Below, piece after piece: positions 1-12,110 of a stretch of DNA of 64,000 bases. How positions within the stretch are numbered: the first letter of the stretch is position 1; every line of letters starts with the position of its first letter. The translations under genes were made by a program, and so were the position numbers. Below the pieces are notes generated by a model that had not been told where the DNA came from, did not search any database, and was given only the letters and a program-made list of their open reading frames with translations. The stretch is from Strongylocentrotus droebachiensis (taxonomy: Eukaryota > Echinodermata > Echinoidea > Camarodonta > Strongylocentrotidae), in assembly GCA_035222895.1 (NCBI GenBank), contig JAVYIG010009856.1:1-64000 (forward strand). The letters are read 5' to 3'.

Positions 1-299
1 GTTGAAATGGAGATGATAGTGTAGTGAGCATTGCAATTGTTAATTGATGTTTTGGCGTATGTGTGTGTTTTAGAGAGTCTGTGGGAAAGCAAAATAGAAA
101 GAATGAGGGAGAGAGCTGGAAAAAATTAGTTGGAGACTTAAAATGGAAAAAAAGAGAGGGGAAAGAGAAATAATAGTCGTGTGGAAAAAAAGTGATTGAA
201 AAAAGTTGTTCATACAATTCCATTACAGGCGATTGTTGGGTTATATCCACAATGAAATTATACATTTCTTCAATTATAATACTGTTTCTATATTCAGCT

Positions 300-760
300 C
301 TATCACATGGGGGGGGGGGGGGGGGGGGGGGGGGGGGTAAGAGGACTTTTTTGTTTTCTTTTTTTTTGGTCTCGAAATTTGAAAATTTGACATTTTGCTC
401 CGTTAGGGGGGGGGGGGGGGTAAGGTCACCTTTTTAGGTCAGCCATGGGAATCTTTTTTTTAATAATAATTAAAAATATTAAAAAAAAAAAAAAAAATCC
501 AAAGGGGGGGGGGGGGAGTTTATGGGGTTATGGGGGGGGGGGGGGGGGTTTACACACACAAAACAAAACCAAAGGAAGGGGGTTTAACCCCCCCCCCCCC
601 CCCCACCCCCCCTCTCTCTGTCTATCTCTCTTCCTCTCTCTCTCTCTCTCTCTCTTTCTCTCTATCTACGTCTCTCTCCTTCGATCTCACTCTCTTCTCT
701 TCTTTGTCCCCCCCTCTCTCTCTCTCTCTCTCTCTCCCTCGTATGCTCTATCTACATTAT
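300..760. repeat. poly-G tracts and CT microsatellite
   Basis: Several long G runs (around 308-337, 407-420, 505-516 and 528-548), a C run near 590-604, then a (CT)n-rich block to about 745. The short open frames across this block are low-complexity translations (poly-Gly, Leu/Ser) and are not genes. Similar CT-rich blocks lie near 11470-11530 and 20530-20840, beside the other TRIM-like copies. The first 300 bases show nothing recognisable. Confidence 0.9.
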
Positions 761-1000
761 ACCTTCTCTCTTATAACAATATTTATCATATTCCAACTAC
801 GCGTAATTCTTGTTTATTTTTCTTTGTAACAAACACAATCTTTGAATGAATACATGGGTAAAAGGTCACAGTAAAAGAATGATACAAACTGATTAAGTAT
901 TCTTAATTACGTTTCTATTTTAATGAATTGGACTGATGAAATGAAAAGCACGGCTGACATGGTTAGCTTTTCATAGGTCACAGGTTATTACAAAAAATAT

Positions 1001-1815
1001 CAGCATAAAAATGAGCGCAATAAACATGACTACCAACTACTATTCAGATAACAGAATACAAATTAACAACCAAAAAATGACTACCAAACTACTCTTCAGA
1101 TAATAGACTGAAAAATTAACAAAAGAAACATGACTATTAAACTACTACTCAGATAACAGAATACAAATTAACAACCAAAAAATGACTACCAAACTACTAT
1201 TCAGATAATAGACTGAAAATTAACAAAAGAAACATGACTATTAAACTACTACTCAGATAACAGAATACAAATTAACAACCAAAAAATGACTACCAAACTA
1301 CTATTCAGATCACAAAATACAAATTAACAACCAAAACATGACTACCAAACTACTCTTCAGATAATAGACTGAAAATGAACAAAAGAAACATGACTATTAA
1401 ACTACTATTCAGATCACAGAATACAAATTAACAACCAAAAAATGACTACCAAACTACTATTCAGATAATAGACTGAAAATGACAAAAGAAACATGACTAT
1501 TAAACTACTATTCAGATCACAGAATACAAATTAACAACCAAAAAATGACTACCAAAATACTCTTCAGATAATAGACTGAAAATGAACAAAAGAAACATGA
1601 CTATTAAACTACTATTCAGATCACAGAATACAAATTAACACCAAAAATGACTACCAAACTATTCTTCAGATAATAGACTGAAAATGAACAAAAGAAACAT
1701 GACTATTAAACTACTATCAGATCACAGAATACAAATTAACAACCAAAAAATGACTACCAAACTACTCTTCAGATAACATAATAAAAATAAACAAAATAAA
1801 TATGACTACCAACTT
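1001..1815. repeat. tandem array, about 105-bp dimeric unit
   Basis: The words GACTACCAAACTACT, CAGATAACAGAATACAAATT and AGACTGAAAA recur regularly. The unit is about 105 bp, made of two related halves of about 52 bp, with roughly seven to eight copies. The last copy runs into a segment (CATAGTAAGGAGTGTTT) that also follows a decayed array near 12100, so array and flank were duplicated together. No coding potential. Confidence 0.9.
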
Positions 1816-2052
1816 TTCTTCATAGTAAGGAGTGTTTGTCAACGCTTAGGAAATTTTCTTTGCACGTTTGACAAGTGACATTTTTGGACTAAATAAAGAT
1901 ATATCTGGATAATATGAAACAATTCCTTAATGTGACAAAGTATTACAATTGAAATATCTTAAAAGCCTATTTCCTTTTTGTCAGATAGAAGGTTTAGCAA
2001 TGTTTTCAAACTGCATTTACAAGCCCGATGTTTTTGTTTGTTATAACATTTT

Positions 2053-2262
2053 AAAGACCGTCAATACTACTGGGCCAGAAGGGAATAGACCACACAGCTA
2101 GGTCACTGACAGGTGGCTATCTCATTAACTCAGCTCTCAACTAACATAGAAAAAAAGGACCATGGGGACCAATAGGCACCGATTGGGGAAGTTTTCTATA
2201 TAGAGGGAGCAAATAGCTACAAGTAGGACAGTGGGGTTTTAAAGCCCGTCTTACATCATAAC
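2053..2262. repeat. dispersed repeat family R1, copy 1
   Basis: Shares GGTCACTGACAGGTGG, TCAGCTCT and AGGCACC with 34945-35100 and 55386-55570. The ends carry AAAGCCC-like words in opposite orientation, suggesting a non-autonomous element. Family unknown. Confidence 0.6.
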
Positions 2263-3632
2263 ACTATTTATATGACTTGGAATGACACCTAAAACAAAGT
2301 GAAGAAACAAGAATATAGACTTGCTGGAAAGAAGTAACAGATTAATATTCCACGAAATATAATGCTATTTTACTTAAAATCTTATTTATTTCAACAAAAT
2401 CTTGGGTTTTCAGATACATGTAATGTTGGATTGTTCGTAATTTACAATCATAATCAAATAACGAGCAACTTATTATAAATATAATGCTTTGAAAAAGAAC
2501 TGTTTACATATATGAATATAATTGAATATAACGTTAAATAGCATATCGTATATAGAAAGGAAACAAAGATAATACGAGCAAATATAAATATACTTAATAC
2601 ATTGATGATAGCTTGTTTTTCTTTAAAGATATACTTTACCAGCGACAGGGGCAATAATGCGGGTAATGGTAAAGAAGAAAGGGTCACTAATTTATGTCCC
2701 AAATTATTGAGGGATTAATGTAGAAGAGAAAATTAAACCGGAGTGGAAATAGCGAAAAATAAGTATACAGAACGGTTGAGATTCATAAGGGCATGTGGTG
2801 TTTTCAGTTTGACTGATATGAGAAAGATGCACAGTAGTTTGTAAAAATGAATTGACAGCGGTATGAAAAGAAATAACATAACAAACTCATATTCTGCGAT
2901 TCGACATAGATGCAAGAGATTATACTAGATTAACTGAAACGCCTGTACATTTATCTGTTTTTAGTATTTTACATGTATAGCAATGGTTCATGAGTTCGCA
3001 TGCATTCAAAATAATATCGCAATAAAAAGTAAAAACCAGTAATATAACTCAATAATAATCAATGCCTTGGTTTAATAAATCATCCACACAACTTTAAACG
3101 ATTAGATCATAATCCTCCATGTTGTAGCTACCTTTACACAACACTAATATTATATTGATATAACCTGAGACGGTTTTGGACAAAATATGCCCCCTCCTAA
3201 ACCCCAATTGAAATCTCGCGATAATCCGTCAAATCTTATTCTTATCGATATCAAGCTCTTTTTTAAATACAACATTTCCTTACCGTTTCAAAGTGGCTAC
3301 GCCTACTCGAAATGAATACATGCATTGTTTTCTTTTCCATCTAGAATGAGTAGGCATTTCTCAATCCATGCTTCATTTCAATCCCTCCCATACATTGAAT
3401 ATTTGAAAGCTTCAAAAAACATTTTCATCAAACTCGAAATTAATCGTACAAAGATATTAAAAACATAAATAAGATAAGGTTCATCCAATATATTAAAACA
3501 AAATTGTACCCCCAGAAATACTCTCCAGACGCGTTTTTTTTATTTCATAAAGAAATTATATATTGCTAGGATCCTAATGTCAGTTATTATATTTAGAATA
3601 TATCATGTAATTATTCAAAGGTGAAACATGAT

Positions 3633-3638
3633 TTTATT
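3633..3638 (-). promoter_or_regulatory. putative poly(A) signal AATAAA, TRIM-like copy 1
   Basis: TTTATT on the plus strand gives AATAAA on the minus strand about 210 nt past the stop codon. The same signal is kept at the homologous place in copy 3 (22011-22016); in copy 2 it reads AATACA. Confidence 0.4.
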
Positions 3639-3845
3639 CCGGGTATGGGGGTTCTTACAACTTCTAAAAAGTCATCGAGAATTCGAAGTAATATGGATTA
3701 TGGTAAATCCTCTAGCTTTCGATATGTAAAAAGAAATTCCTTAGTAAGAAAACGGCTTAGTTATATGAAGAATCGAATAATCTTATTTTTCATTGAGGCT
3801 AATTAATCCTGCAGTATGAGGAATTCTATCTATTCTTCAGATGAC

Positions 3846-5522
3846 TCATACAATAAATCTCTTCTTGAACACAAATAATTTCTCTCCGTTACAAGCTACA
3901 AGGTTACCAAAAGGAGTTACGAGGTATGGGTAAGTGTCGTCGCATACGTCTGATGTCACGTATTCCACGATCTTCCTTGCCTGTATGATACCATCACATG
4001 ACACCTGATCAACTGTCATGATAGTACGCTCTCTATCCCAGTATGTGATGTAGAGTGTGTCTGTCAGTTTGTCAACGCGACACCATGGCCAGATCCACTC
4101 ATCAGAGTGTATGACAGCCTTCTCTACTCCTAATCGTGAGATGACAGTGAATTGATCATAACCTGTCTTCGCAACGAAATCACCTGATGACAAGGCTTGT
4201 ATCCCACCAAACACCAACTTGCCCTGAATCTTAATAGTGCTTACTATCTTACCATAAGCAGGGTTGATGACGTACATATTAGACTGAGCATACTGAGCAG
4301 CGAGGATCATCCCATCCCTGTCAACCTCAACGTGCACACTAGTAACATTAGAGTTGTGTTTCTTCGGTATGATGATATCTCTAATCACCTTCCATTGTCT
4401 GTCATAGATAGTGGTGCATCCATGATCGTCAAAGCTGTCGCCCTTGCAGCCTGGTCCCGCCTTACCACACACTATTACGTTGCTGTCTACGGAGGCGCAT
4501 GATGTAATATACATGTCACTTCCTCCCTCAAAGACTTTCTGTGTGTGTTCAGTGTTGATATTCGTAACATACGTGGCGTTGTTCTTTACGTCCCGCACAC
4601 ATAACTCATCATCACTGATCAAACCACGCACCCGTGGGTAATTAACAATCGATGGAATGTGGATTGACTTGACAAGCTCCCATTTACCGATATAGCCATC
4701 AATTCTTCCGTAGTGTTCCCCACCTACATCACCCTCGACAAACTTCACTTTCAGAATTTCACACTGCATTCGGTCAAGACAATTGCTTACATCTTGTTGA
4801 ACATTCAAATTTAAAATGTCATCTAGGGATGCAAGTACTTGAGGAGCTTCATTCACCAATGTTTTGTCATCTTGTTTGATTCTTTTGATCTTGGCGTCAA
4901 CACTATCGATAATGCTGATTGCATGCTGATTCTTACTTGTGAGATCTTCTATCTTTTTAGCAACCACCTCGCTGATTGCCTTTGTTTCTGATTCGACTTT
5001 GGCTTGGCTTTCTCTGATGGGTCGTTGTTGTTGTTCTGCTTCTTCTTGACATGATTTGATCCGCCTTTCCCTCTTTTCGTTAATTATTTGTATTTCTTTA
5101 TCCGCCTCCTCGTCGATCGAACGAATCGATCGTTTTTCCTTGTCTTTCACACTCTTTAATTTGTCTTCGAATGTCAACTTAAGTTCATCGTTGACTGATT
5201 GAAAATGGTTACTTGCAGAGGTTGCAGTGGACTCTAGTTTAGAGTCGAGCATTTTCAGTTGTTTCTTCATTTCCTCTATCTCGTGCTGTTTATCATCCAG
5301 TTTCCTCCTCCTCTCCAAGATGACATCCCCGATGTCGTCTAGCTTACATGGTTTCTGGCCGTGATCTTTGGTAGCGCATGGATGACAAATCGGAATGTTG
5401 TGTTTTTTGCAGTAAAATTTGATTGGATCACCGTGTATGTCACATGACCATGTCATGTCATGACCTTTTCTAGTGTGTAGCTTACCCGTTTCATATCTCT
5501 CTCCTGGGAACTTGGACGCCAT
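3846..5522 (-). CDS. B-box / coiled-coil / beta-propeller protein (TRIM-like), copy 1, intact
   Basis: 558 codons in one exon. The start ATG at 5522 (protein begins MASKFPGER) was chosen because copies 2 and 3 begin the same way, and because a splice acceptor (GTGCAG, exon edge about 5549) sits 27 nt upstream and cuts the longer open frame. Domains: a B-box type zinc finger at about residues 27-59 (C27, H30, C38, H41, C46, C49, H54, then C59). The usual last ligand is changed: copy 3 has HCH where this copy has HGQ. A long charged coiled coil covers about 65-225. From about 270 to the end is a repeated beta-strand region with YVTN/NHL/WD-like repeats (for example DRDGMILAAQY and TDTLYITYWD). 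No RING domain is visible, so it is a RING-less TRIM-like protein. Such proteins commonly act as E3-ligase partners or RNA/protein-binding adaptors; the actual role is unknown. It is the only uninterrupted member of a three-copy minus-strand cluster. Confidence 0.85.
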   Translation of the reverse strand: MASKFPGERYETGKLHTRKGHDMTWSCDIHGDPIKFYCKKHNIPICHPCATKDHGQKPCKLDDIGDVILERRRKLDDKQHEIEEMKKQLKMLDSKLESTATSASNHFQSVNDELKLTFEDKLKSVKDKEKRSIRSIDEEADKEIQIINEKRERRIKSCQEEAEQQQRPIRESQAKVESETKAISEVVAKKIEDLTSKNQHAISIIDSVDAKIKRIKQDDKTLVNEAPQVLASLDDILNLNVQQDVSNCLDRMQCEILKVKFVEGDVGGEHYGRIDGYIGKWELVKSIHIPSIVNYPRVRGLISDDELCVRDVKNNATYVTNINTEHTQKVFEGGSDMYITSCASVDSNVIVCGKAGPGCKGDSFDDHGCTTIYDRQWKVIRDIIIPKKHNSNVTSVHVEVDRDGMILAAQYAQSNMYVINPAYGKIVSTIKIQGKLVFGGIQALSSGDFVAKTGYDQFTVISRLGVEKAVIHSDEWIWPWCRVDKLTDTLYITYWDRERTIMTVDQVSCDGIIQARKIVEYVTSDVCDDTYPYLVTPFGNLVACNGEKLFVFKKRFIV

Positions 5523-5586
5523 GATGAGGAGCAGATGGTAGGAAGCAACCTGCACAGTGAACAATAATACAAATAAAATTTGAGAT

Positions 5587-5597
5587 TTTTTTTTTTT

Positions 5598-5628
<31 letters not shown>

Positions 5629-5815
5629 GGGTGTTACACCCACAAATGTAATAACGTCCACAAATATAATAACACTTTACCCACAAATGTAATAACACTT
5701 TACCCACAAATGTAATAATTTCACCCACAAATGTAATAACCACTTTACCCACAAATGTAATAATTTCGAATCACCCACAAATGTAATAATGACTTTACCC
5801 ACAAATGTAATAAAT
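5587..5815. repeat. poly-T/poly-G run and short tandem array
   Basis: A T run followed directly by a G run (about 5587-5631), then at least seven copies of CCCACAAATGTAATAA separated by 5-9 variable bases (ACTTT, TTTC and similar). It lies in the intron between the non-coding 5' exon and the coding exon of TRIM-like copy 1. Confidence 0.9.
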
Positions 5816-6207
5816 TTGAAGTGATATTTTGTCGAATTTGTTCAAAACTAAAACCCTGTAATAAAGCATGGGTATAGCGCGCAGTCTTTACTCCAGACCC
5901 GGTTATTTCAAAAAATTAAAAAATCTTCAAATCTAAGACCCCATAATCCTTTTCCTGTGGAAGATGGAGGGGTCTTAGGTTAAAAGGTTTTTTCTTTGTT
6001 TCGTTTTCTTTTTTTCTTTTTTGATGATGACGTTGACATTCGTATAGATAGTACAGCGCATCCTTATCCATGAATGTCTTGTTTGGAATGTATAACCAAC
6101 AGAGAAGACATCCATTAATTATCTAACGTCCTATAGCTGTGCCACACATTTTGTGTAAAAATGATTACGAGTATTTTTTTGTATTACAAATAAAAGATGG
6201 TACTTAC

Positions 6208-6393
6208 GAGCAGTTTGCTGTATTGTCCAGTTGTGATGAGGACGTATCCACTATGAGGCAACGATGTAGTATTACAGTGTACAGTTTGCATGTACGCAAT
6301 TGATTGTAAGCGCAGTGTGTGTATACACATATACAGTGTATGTACTGTGAAACATCGGGTATTTCCAAGCGCAGCTACACGGTACAGATCCAC
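6208..6393 (-). other. putative non-coding 5' exon of TRIM-like copy 1
   Basis: On the minus strand this segment ends in a consensus splice donor (GTAAGTA, 6207-6201). It is similar to two segments upstream of copy 2 (donor edges at 18454 and 19731), sharing AACGATGTAGT and GTGTACAG. Placed 0.65 kb upstream of the coding-exon acceptor, it is best read as an untranslated first exon. The 5' end is not defined. Confidence 0.5.
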
Positions 6394-6400
6394 TCATTGG

Positions 6401-7280
6401 AAACGTAGAGTCCAAAGTCTAAAACGTCGTGTTCTCAATTCCAGTAGTATGCGTCTACAATAGGCCTGTTTACTAATGTATTCACGGACCTTTAAATTTG
6501 CACACGGTTGTAAGCTCTGGCAAACAAACCGAGCGCAGTGTCTGCTACGGCCCTGCTACACACACTTTGTATACGGCGATGTGGGGAATGCGAGGAAAAA
6601 AAGGCTGATCATCGTCCTAATAAACTTCGTTTAAAACTGTTTGTTTTCCAACCTTAGGGTATATAATTAAAATAAATATAGTTTTTCTCAGTTGTACATG
6701 ACAAATCTTCGATTTTATTTTCCGAAATCCGACGAAATATCGCAAAAATGGGAGGTAAGCATTGCTGTTACGGCACGTGTAACAGCGATTCACGGTACGC
6801 AGACAGACCCCATAAATGGTCCGGCTGGTTGAGCTTATTTTGACCAACACGAAAGAGCCAACACAAAGCCAATATTGGCAATGGCTGGAATAAAACGAAT
6901 AAGGAGCTATCTCGTTTTTCAACGGCTGGTTCCAAATTACCGAATATTTGTGGGGCACCATGAATGTTAGATGGACATTTCAGCCGTGTCTGAAACGATT
7001 TTGATCAAACAAATGTGACTTAAAGTTTGTCAATTAAATTGTAAATTATTTCAAATTTGGTACTCAGTTTTTTCATGATGCTTTCAAAAAATATATATTG
7101 TGTAGCGCCCTCTGGAGTAAAATTCAACTATCTCTTTAAGAAACATTAATTTGAAAAAAAAGATGGTCAGAGCGGACAGTCAAGAGAGTTTAACAGAGAC
7201 AGAATGAGAGTGCCATCGTTCTAATTTCTCCTTTCTTCTGTGCAAAATTTATTTTCGAAAAACAAGTATAGTTTGCAGTA
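6401..7280. other. intergenic, nothing recognised
   Basis: AT-rich DNA upstream of the copy 1 5' exon; no coding signal or clear repeat seen apart from very short open frames. Confidence 0.5.
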
Positions 7281-8124
7281 CACACTAAGAAAAAATGGTG
7301 CAACTATGCACCTTTAGGGGTTCAAACCGATGCAACAATAGCAGCACCTTTAGGGGTTAAATCCTGCACCCTTTTCAAAGGTGCAATCCTGCACCCTTTT
7401 AAAGGCTGCCAGATTGAACCTTTTAGGGGACATGTTAGTACCCTTTATGGTTCAATCCTGCACCTTTAGGGGTGCAAACCGATGCAACAATAGCAGCACC
7501 TTTAGGGGTTAAATCCTGCACCCTTTAAGGAGGGTGCCAGATTGCACCTTTTAGGAGACATGTTAGTACCCTTAATGGTTCAATCCTGCTCCTTTAGGGG
7601 TGCAAACCGATGCAATAGCAGCACCTTTAGGGGTTCAGTCCTGCACCCTTTAAAAGGTGCAATCCTTCTCCCATACTCGAGGAATACTCGTAAAATTTGC
7701 TCGTACACAAATACATATTAAACATGCATGTTGTTTATTGGTTAGTAATCATATAATCAATATATCTATTGCTAAAACGTGAATGTAATTGTAACATGAT
7801 CAGACAAAAGAATCTATTTGTTTAATGATTGCCGAAGGAAAATTCAAATCACAAAACTGATGTGCATTGTCATAATTTGCTTAAAAAATCATGATAAATG
7901 TATTTTTATGTGAACACGTGTAAAGTAATCATGAATATGCATGCAATATGCAAACTTTTATTTTGCACCCTTTTTGGTCGATAGGGTTCATTTTTGTAGG
8001 AAGGGTGCAAAATCTTATATTGCACCCTTTTTTGAACCCCTTTTCCTTCAATAGGGTTCATTTTTATGTAAAGGGTGCAAACTCTTATTTTGCACCCTTT
8101 TTTGCACCCTTTTTTCTTAGAGTG
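7281..8124. mobile_element. TA-flanked TIR element with GTGCA subterminal repeats
   Basis: The ends are inverted repeats: left CACACTAAGAAAAAATGGTG, right (reverse complement) CACTCTAAGAAAAAAGGGTG. Both are flanked by TA. The interior holds many copies of CACCTTTAGGGGT and TGCACCCTTT in both orientations, concentrated near the ends, as in CACTA/EnSpm-type elements whose subterminal repeats bind transposase. There is no transposase frame in 844 bp, so it is non-autonomous. CMC/CACTA is favoured; a Tc1/mariner-like origin (TA duplication) is not excluded. Confidence 0.7.
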
Positions 8125-8159
8125 TACGAATGCGATTTCTAGTAAAGACATTACAATTC

Positions 8160-8955
8160 AAACTTCTTATCTGTCACAATACATTCCCGTTTACCGTATC
8201 AACCACTGCCAATATCACAACTACCGAGGACCACAAAAAACCTAACCATACATCATACATTCATAACTTATCCAAGTACAACATACTGACAAAGTATGTA
8301 ATCATGTCATGCCTTATGATATGGAGGTCAAAGGTGGTGATACTCTTTTCATCTACTCAAAAAAGAAGATTCTCCTTGCCTCTTAGAGGTGTTTATTAAA
8401 TATTCAAACAATAACATAATTTTGCTTACAATTTAGCAAAACAACGGAAAATCAATAATACACAAATTATTTGTTCAAATATAACTAAGCAAATTCGCTG
8501 GAAATTCGATATTTTGTACTTTCAAATGTTCGTTTATTCATCTACTCAATATGATAATCTATACAGACCAGAATTTCTTACTGTTCACTTTTAGTCTATA
8601 GGCACGCAATGGAAAGATATATATGAACGGGATTCCCACCTTCACATTTCAAGGGATGCATGCTACCACCCATTCAGAAAATATGAGTGCACAAATAGAA
8701 AGGAAGACAAATACAAATCAGATATGTTATCATAACTACTACACGGGAACGGCTTTGTCTGTGCCTCTCAAACTGTTTACAGAGTAGTGTAGAATATTTG
8801 CTTATGCAAAGAGTTGTGTGATGTATTTTACATCTCTGCGCTCTTCGATATCTTTTTGCTTGCATCAAATGAATTAGCTGATGCATATGAGGAACACATG
8901 TATTCTCAACAAATAATTCAGGTGTATGCTTATAGGCACTATATGATATCATAGA

Positions 8956-8986
<31 letters not shown>

Positions 8987-9600
8987 TTGAGCGTGGATAG
9001 AGCCGGTTGTATTCCACGACGAATTTATTTCAGGCATGTTTATATAATATTTTAAATAGTTCATCAACCTCGACGATAAAGCGGGAAAAGAGCCTTATAT
9101 ATCTTATTCTTGTTCCTTTTCTATTTCATTAATCTCTGTCATAGGTTAGAACATAATCATAATTGCCTTGGTCATTCTAGCCTTTTTACAGTTCTTTTTT
9201 ATTACTCGCCTAACATCTTATCCTCTCTCTCTCTCTCTCTCTCTTCCCTTCTCTGTCCGCCTTTCCAATCACTGTCGCTTAATCTAAATCTACTTCTGCT
9301 TTATAACTCTACTTCATAGTCGATTAAAGCTCAGCAGAGAATTACTATCGCCCCCTTCCATATGGTTTCCGATCTCATCGAGTAAGTCCTAACGCTACAC
9401 TATGACAACTATAAAGTTTCACACATCACACAATATAAATGAAGCCTGTTATATATGACCCTAAGAAGTTCTGGAGATTCGGTCCGCTCGCCTCCTCTTG
9501 TAATTTCAAGCAAAAACAATAATTTTGATTTTGATTTTGATTATGACTTTGATTTCAGATTTTGATTTTGACAGACGTAGGCCTATGTCTGTTTAGACGA
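8160..9600. other. duplicated upstream segment of copy 1 with AG/CT microsatellites
   Basis: No gene. GATATGGAGGTCAAAGGT, ATATGAGTGCACAAATAGAA and GTGTCGCTTAATCTAAATCT-like stretches recur at about 19985-20660, and the CTAAGAAGTT block near 9465 recurs near 21560. It also holds (AG)n at 8955-8982 and (CT)n at 9219-9243. This marks it as part of the duplicated TRIM-like unit. Confidence 0.7.
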
Positions 9601-11262
9601 GTATGCCTACAATGTAATATAATTCAGAAGTCTTATGAAACACGGGTAATGAACTTGGTTTGACGGTACCTTCGAGTTCTACATTTCATTTCCCTGCAGC
9701 GTACGCTGTTGCGTAGACGGTGTTGTTCGCATTGTTTTGGGGGTGTACGTAGTGGGCATCTCGTACGAGTAGAAGTGTCTATGGATTGACTTTACTTGTA
9801 TAATATCGTGAAATATAACCACTGCTACGTGTTAAAGGCAGGGGCTTGTATCATAATCCATATTTGCCAATTTAAAGGGACATAAAGGGCGATTATCAAT
9901 TTCAAATTTAACCCCCCAAAAACGAAGCCCTGAAATTACGTTACAAGTATTGTGAGATCGTCTGCAAGTGAGCTACTATGTCCGAGCGTTCAAGTGTGAA
10001 GCGCACCATCTCCAACGCACCGTTACTTGATCTATTCGACAACATATCAGAGCGTCATCTTTTGGGGAGACTTTTTGAATCATTTCATCATGGTTGGTAT
10101 GGGCCGAAAGGGGAATCCCCAATGTTCGGACCTATTCCTATGCACTGTTTCCTTGCGTCAGTTCGTCCTTTTTATTTATTTCCTGTATAGATCGACTACA
10201 ATAATGACCATCTCGTCTTCAGCATGAGGAAAAGATGGGTCGTTACAATGTGAGGAGTTCGTTAAAGTCATATGCATTACAGAATGAGAGAAGGGGTTGA
10301 GTGATGTTTGACATCATCGGAAAGGAAAATCATTGCATTATTACCATCCAACTTATCATTGCACCGGCTTCATTTTTTTAAAACTTTTTGATCATTTTAG
10401 AAAATGTATTTTGCAAGAAGCTAGAAATATTGTCCTGTAGGATAAACCGATTGAATTTCCAAGTAAACATTTACAAATCATTCTCAACTTTAATTACAAT
10501 GTTTATATCATGGATATCGTTCTGTGTCTGCTTTACTCCTTTGACATACGACTAGATCATTAATACTTGCATTGATATTTGGATTTTTATATTTAAATTT
10601 GGTTGCGTCTTAATCAAAGCTTATCCTTACCCATGTCCTCTATGATTTCCATACATGGAACATGAATGATTATGCATATTTTAACTAGCCTCCTTTGCAT
10701 CCTAAACGGCTTTTGGCTTGTCAGTTTTTAATGAAGTTCTACTAAAGTTGTGAACCTTGTAAACGAAAAGGCATGGGGCCTGTTCCATTAAGCGCTAAGA
10801 TGCGTCTTAAGCGTTCTTAAGTCCAGGTTTAGGGCTAAGTGTAAGATGCATCTTGGTGGAAACTTCACAAAAACACTAAAACGCAAACCATAATTAGCAC
10901 CCATTTAACTAAGTTTAGCAAACACGTCGTAGTGCTTTGAACACTCACTGAGCTACATGTAGCAATAAACCTGTAGCTAGAGAACACAATAGAAGTTTCC
11001 AATCGATGCAGACAAAGCATGGTTAAAATTTTGATGACATGCTAACAGTTCCTGAAAATGAAATTGTGATAATATGATGATCGAGGTGATGATGGTGATG
11101 ATGATGGCAAAGATAATGATGTATCATCGCCGTTATAAATAATATAACTACAGTGATTGTACACCATCATTTTCATTATCCCAATCACCATCATCACCAC
11201 CATTATCATAGCGATGCAGCCAGTTGTGAATCCCTTGTGACGATCAAACGCTTAGCAGTAGG
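9601..11262. other. intergenic; one small inverted-repeat relic
   Basis: No supported gene. A 70-codon open frame at 9978-10190 has no recognisable domain. Near 10775-10865 a short segment starting GGGCCTGTTCCATTAAG, with inverted AAGATGCRTCTT words, looks like a small MITE. GAT-rich simple sequence lies at 11070-11120. Confidence 0.5.
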
Positions 11263-11263
11263 A

Positions 11264-11300
11264 GCTAGGTAGAGTACCTATATATAGGTACTCTAGAGCT
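11264..11300. repeat. short near-perfect palindrome
   Basis: The core at 11270-11295 is a perfect 26-bp palindrome (half-site TAGAGTACCTATA), extended imperfectly by AGCT on both sides. Function unknown; it could be the remains of a short inverted-repeat element. Confidence 0.8.
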
Positions 11301-11764
11301 AGGGCAGGTCTACCTCCCTCTGGTGGTCAAAATGAGGATGTTAAATAATCATGATACTCTTCGATGTATCATTGATGCATTATCTTATAAACATTTGTAT
11401 TAGTTCTTTGTTTGTTTTTATCTATCTTTTTGTGTTATAATGGTGTCTCCCCATTCCCTCAACCCCTCCTTTTTCCTCTTTCTCTCCCTTTCTCTCCTCT
11501 CTCTCTCTCTCCTCCTCTTTCTCTCTCATGCTCTGTCTACATTTCCCTTTTCTCTCGGTTATATCACTTTAACCTAGTTCAATTACGCTTAATTAATGTA
11601 AATGTTTCTATTTATAACAAATATTTGTCTTTGTTTTGTTATTTGATTAAAACATTCATACTTAAAGAATGACAAATATTGTAGTTGATTACGTTTATTT
11701 TAATTGTTTGAGCTGATAAAATGAAAAGCCGTGCTGACATTGTTTAATTTCCATATGTTCCAGG

Positions 11765-12110
11765 TAATAAAAGGCTAACAGATACCAGAATGAAAATGAA
11801 CAAAATAAACATTAGTACCAATTTGGTAAAACTACTTGTCAAATACCGGAATGAAAATGAACCAAATAAAAACGACTTCTAAACTACTCGTCAGATACCA
11901 GAACGAAAATGAAGAAAAAAAAGCACGAATACCAAACTACTCTTTAAATACAAGAACGAACATGAACGAAATAAAGATGACTGACAAATAACTTGTCATA
12001 TATGATAATGAAAATAAACAAAATTAAAATTAACAACAAAACTTTCTCTTGAGATTCCAGTACAAAAATGAACAAAATAAACATTACTACCAAAGTACTC
12101 TCCATAGTAA
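11765..12110. repeat. decayed copy of the 1001-1815 tandem array
   Basis: Four to five degenerate units carry AAAATGAACAAAATAAA, CCAAACTACTC and CAGATACCAGAA. The array is followed by the same junction (CATAGTAAGGAGTGTTT) as at 1826. It is the counterpart of the array behind copy 1, more diverged and with fewer units. Confidence 0.75.

Larger units (their letters stand above)
1816..3845. other. non-coding 3' flank of TRIM-like copy 1
   Basis: AT-rich, no supported gene. Parts match 12100-13360 and 21690-22230, the corresponding flanks of copies 2 and 3. Examples are the CATAGTAAGGAGTGTTT block, the TTTCAAAGTGGCTA block near 3290, and the TATTCCGGGT block near 3636. It contains one copy of a dispersed repeat at 2053-2262. 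Confidence 0.7.

Noticed and set aside
192-849. Open frames across the poly-G/CT region
   Set aside because: They translate only simple sequence (poly-Gly, Ser/Leu) and have no splice or start context.
7906-8151. Short frames with repeated KKGCKKGCK-like peptides
   Set aside because: Translations of the GGGTGCAAA repeats in the TIR element at 7281-8124.
9978-10190. 70-codon plus-strand gene (MSERSSVKRT…)
   Set aside because: Composition is plausible, but there is no domain, no splice context and no paralog in the window; too short to support.
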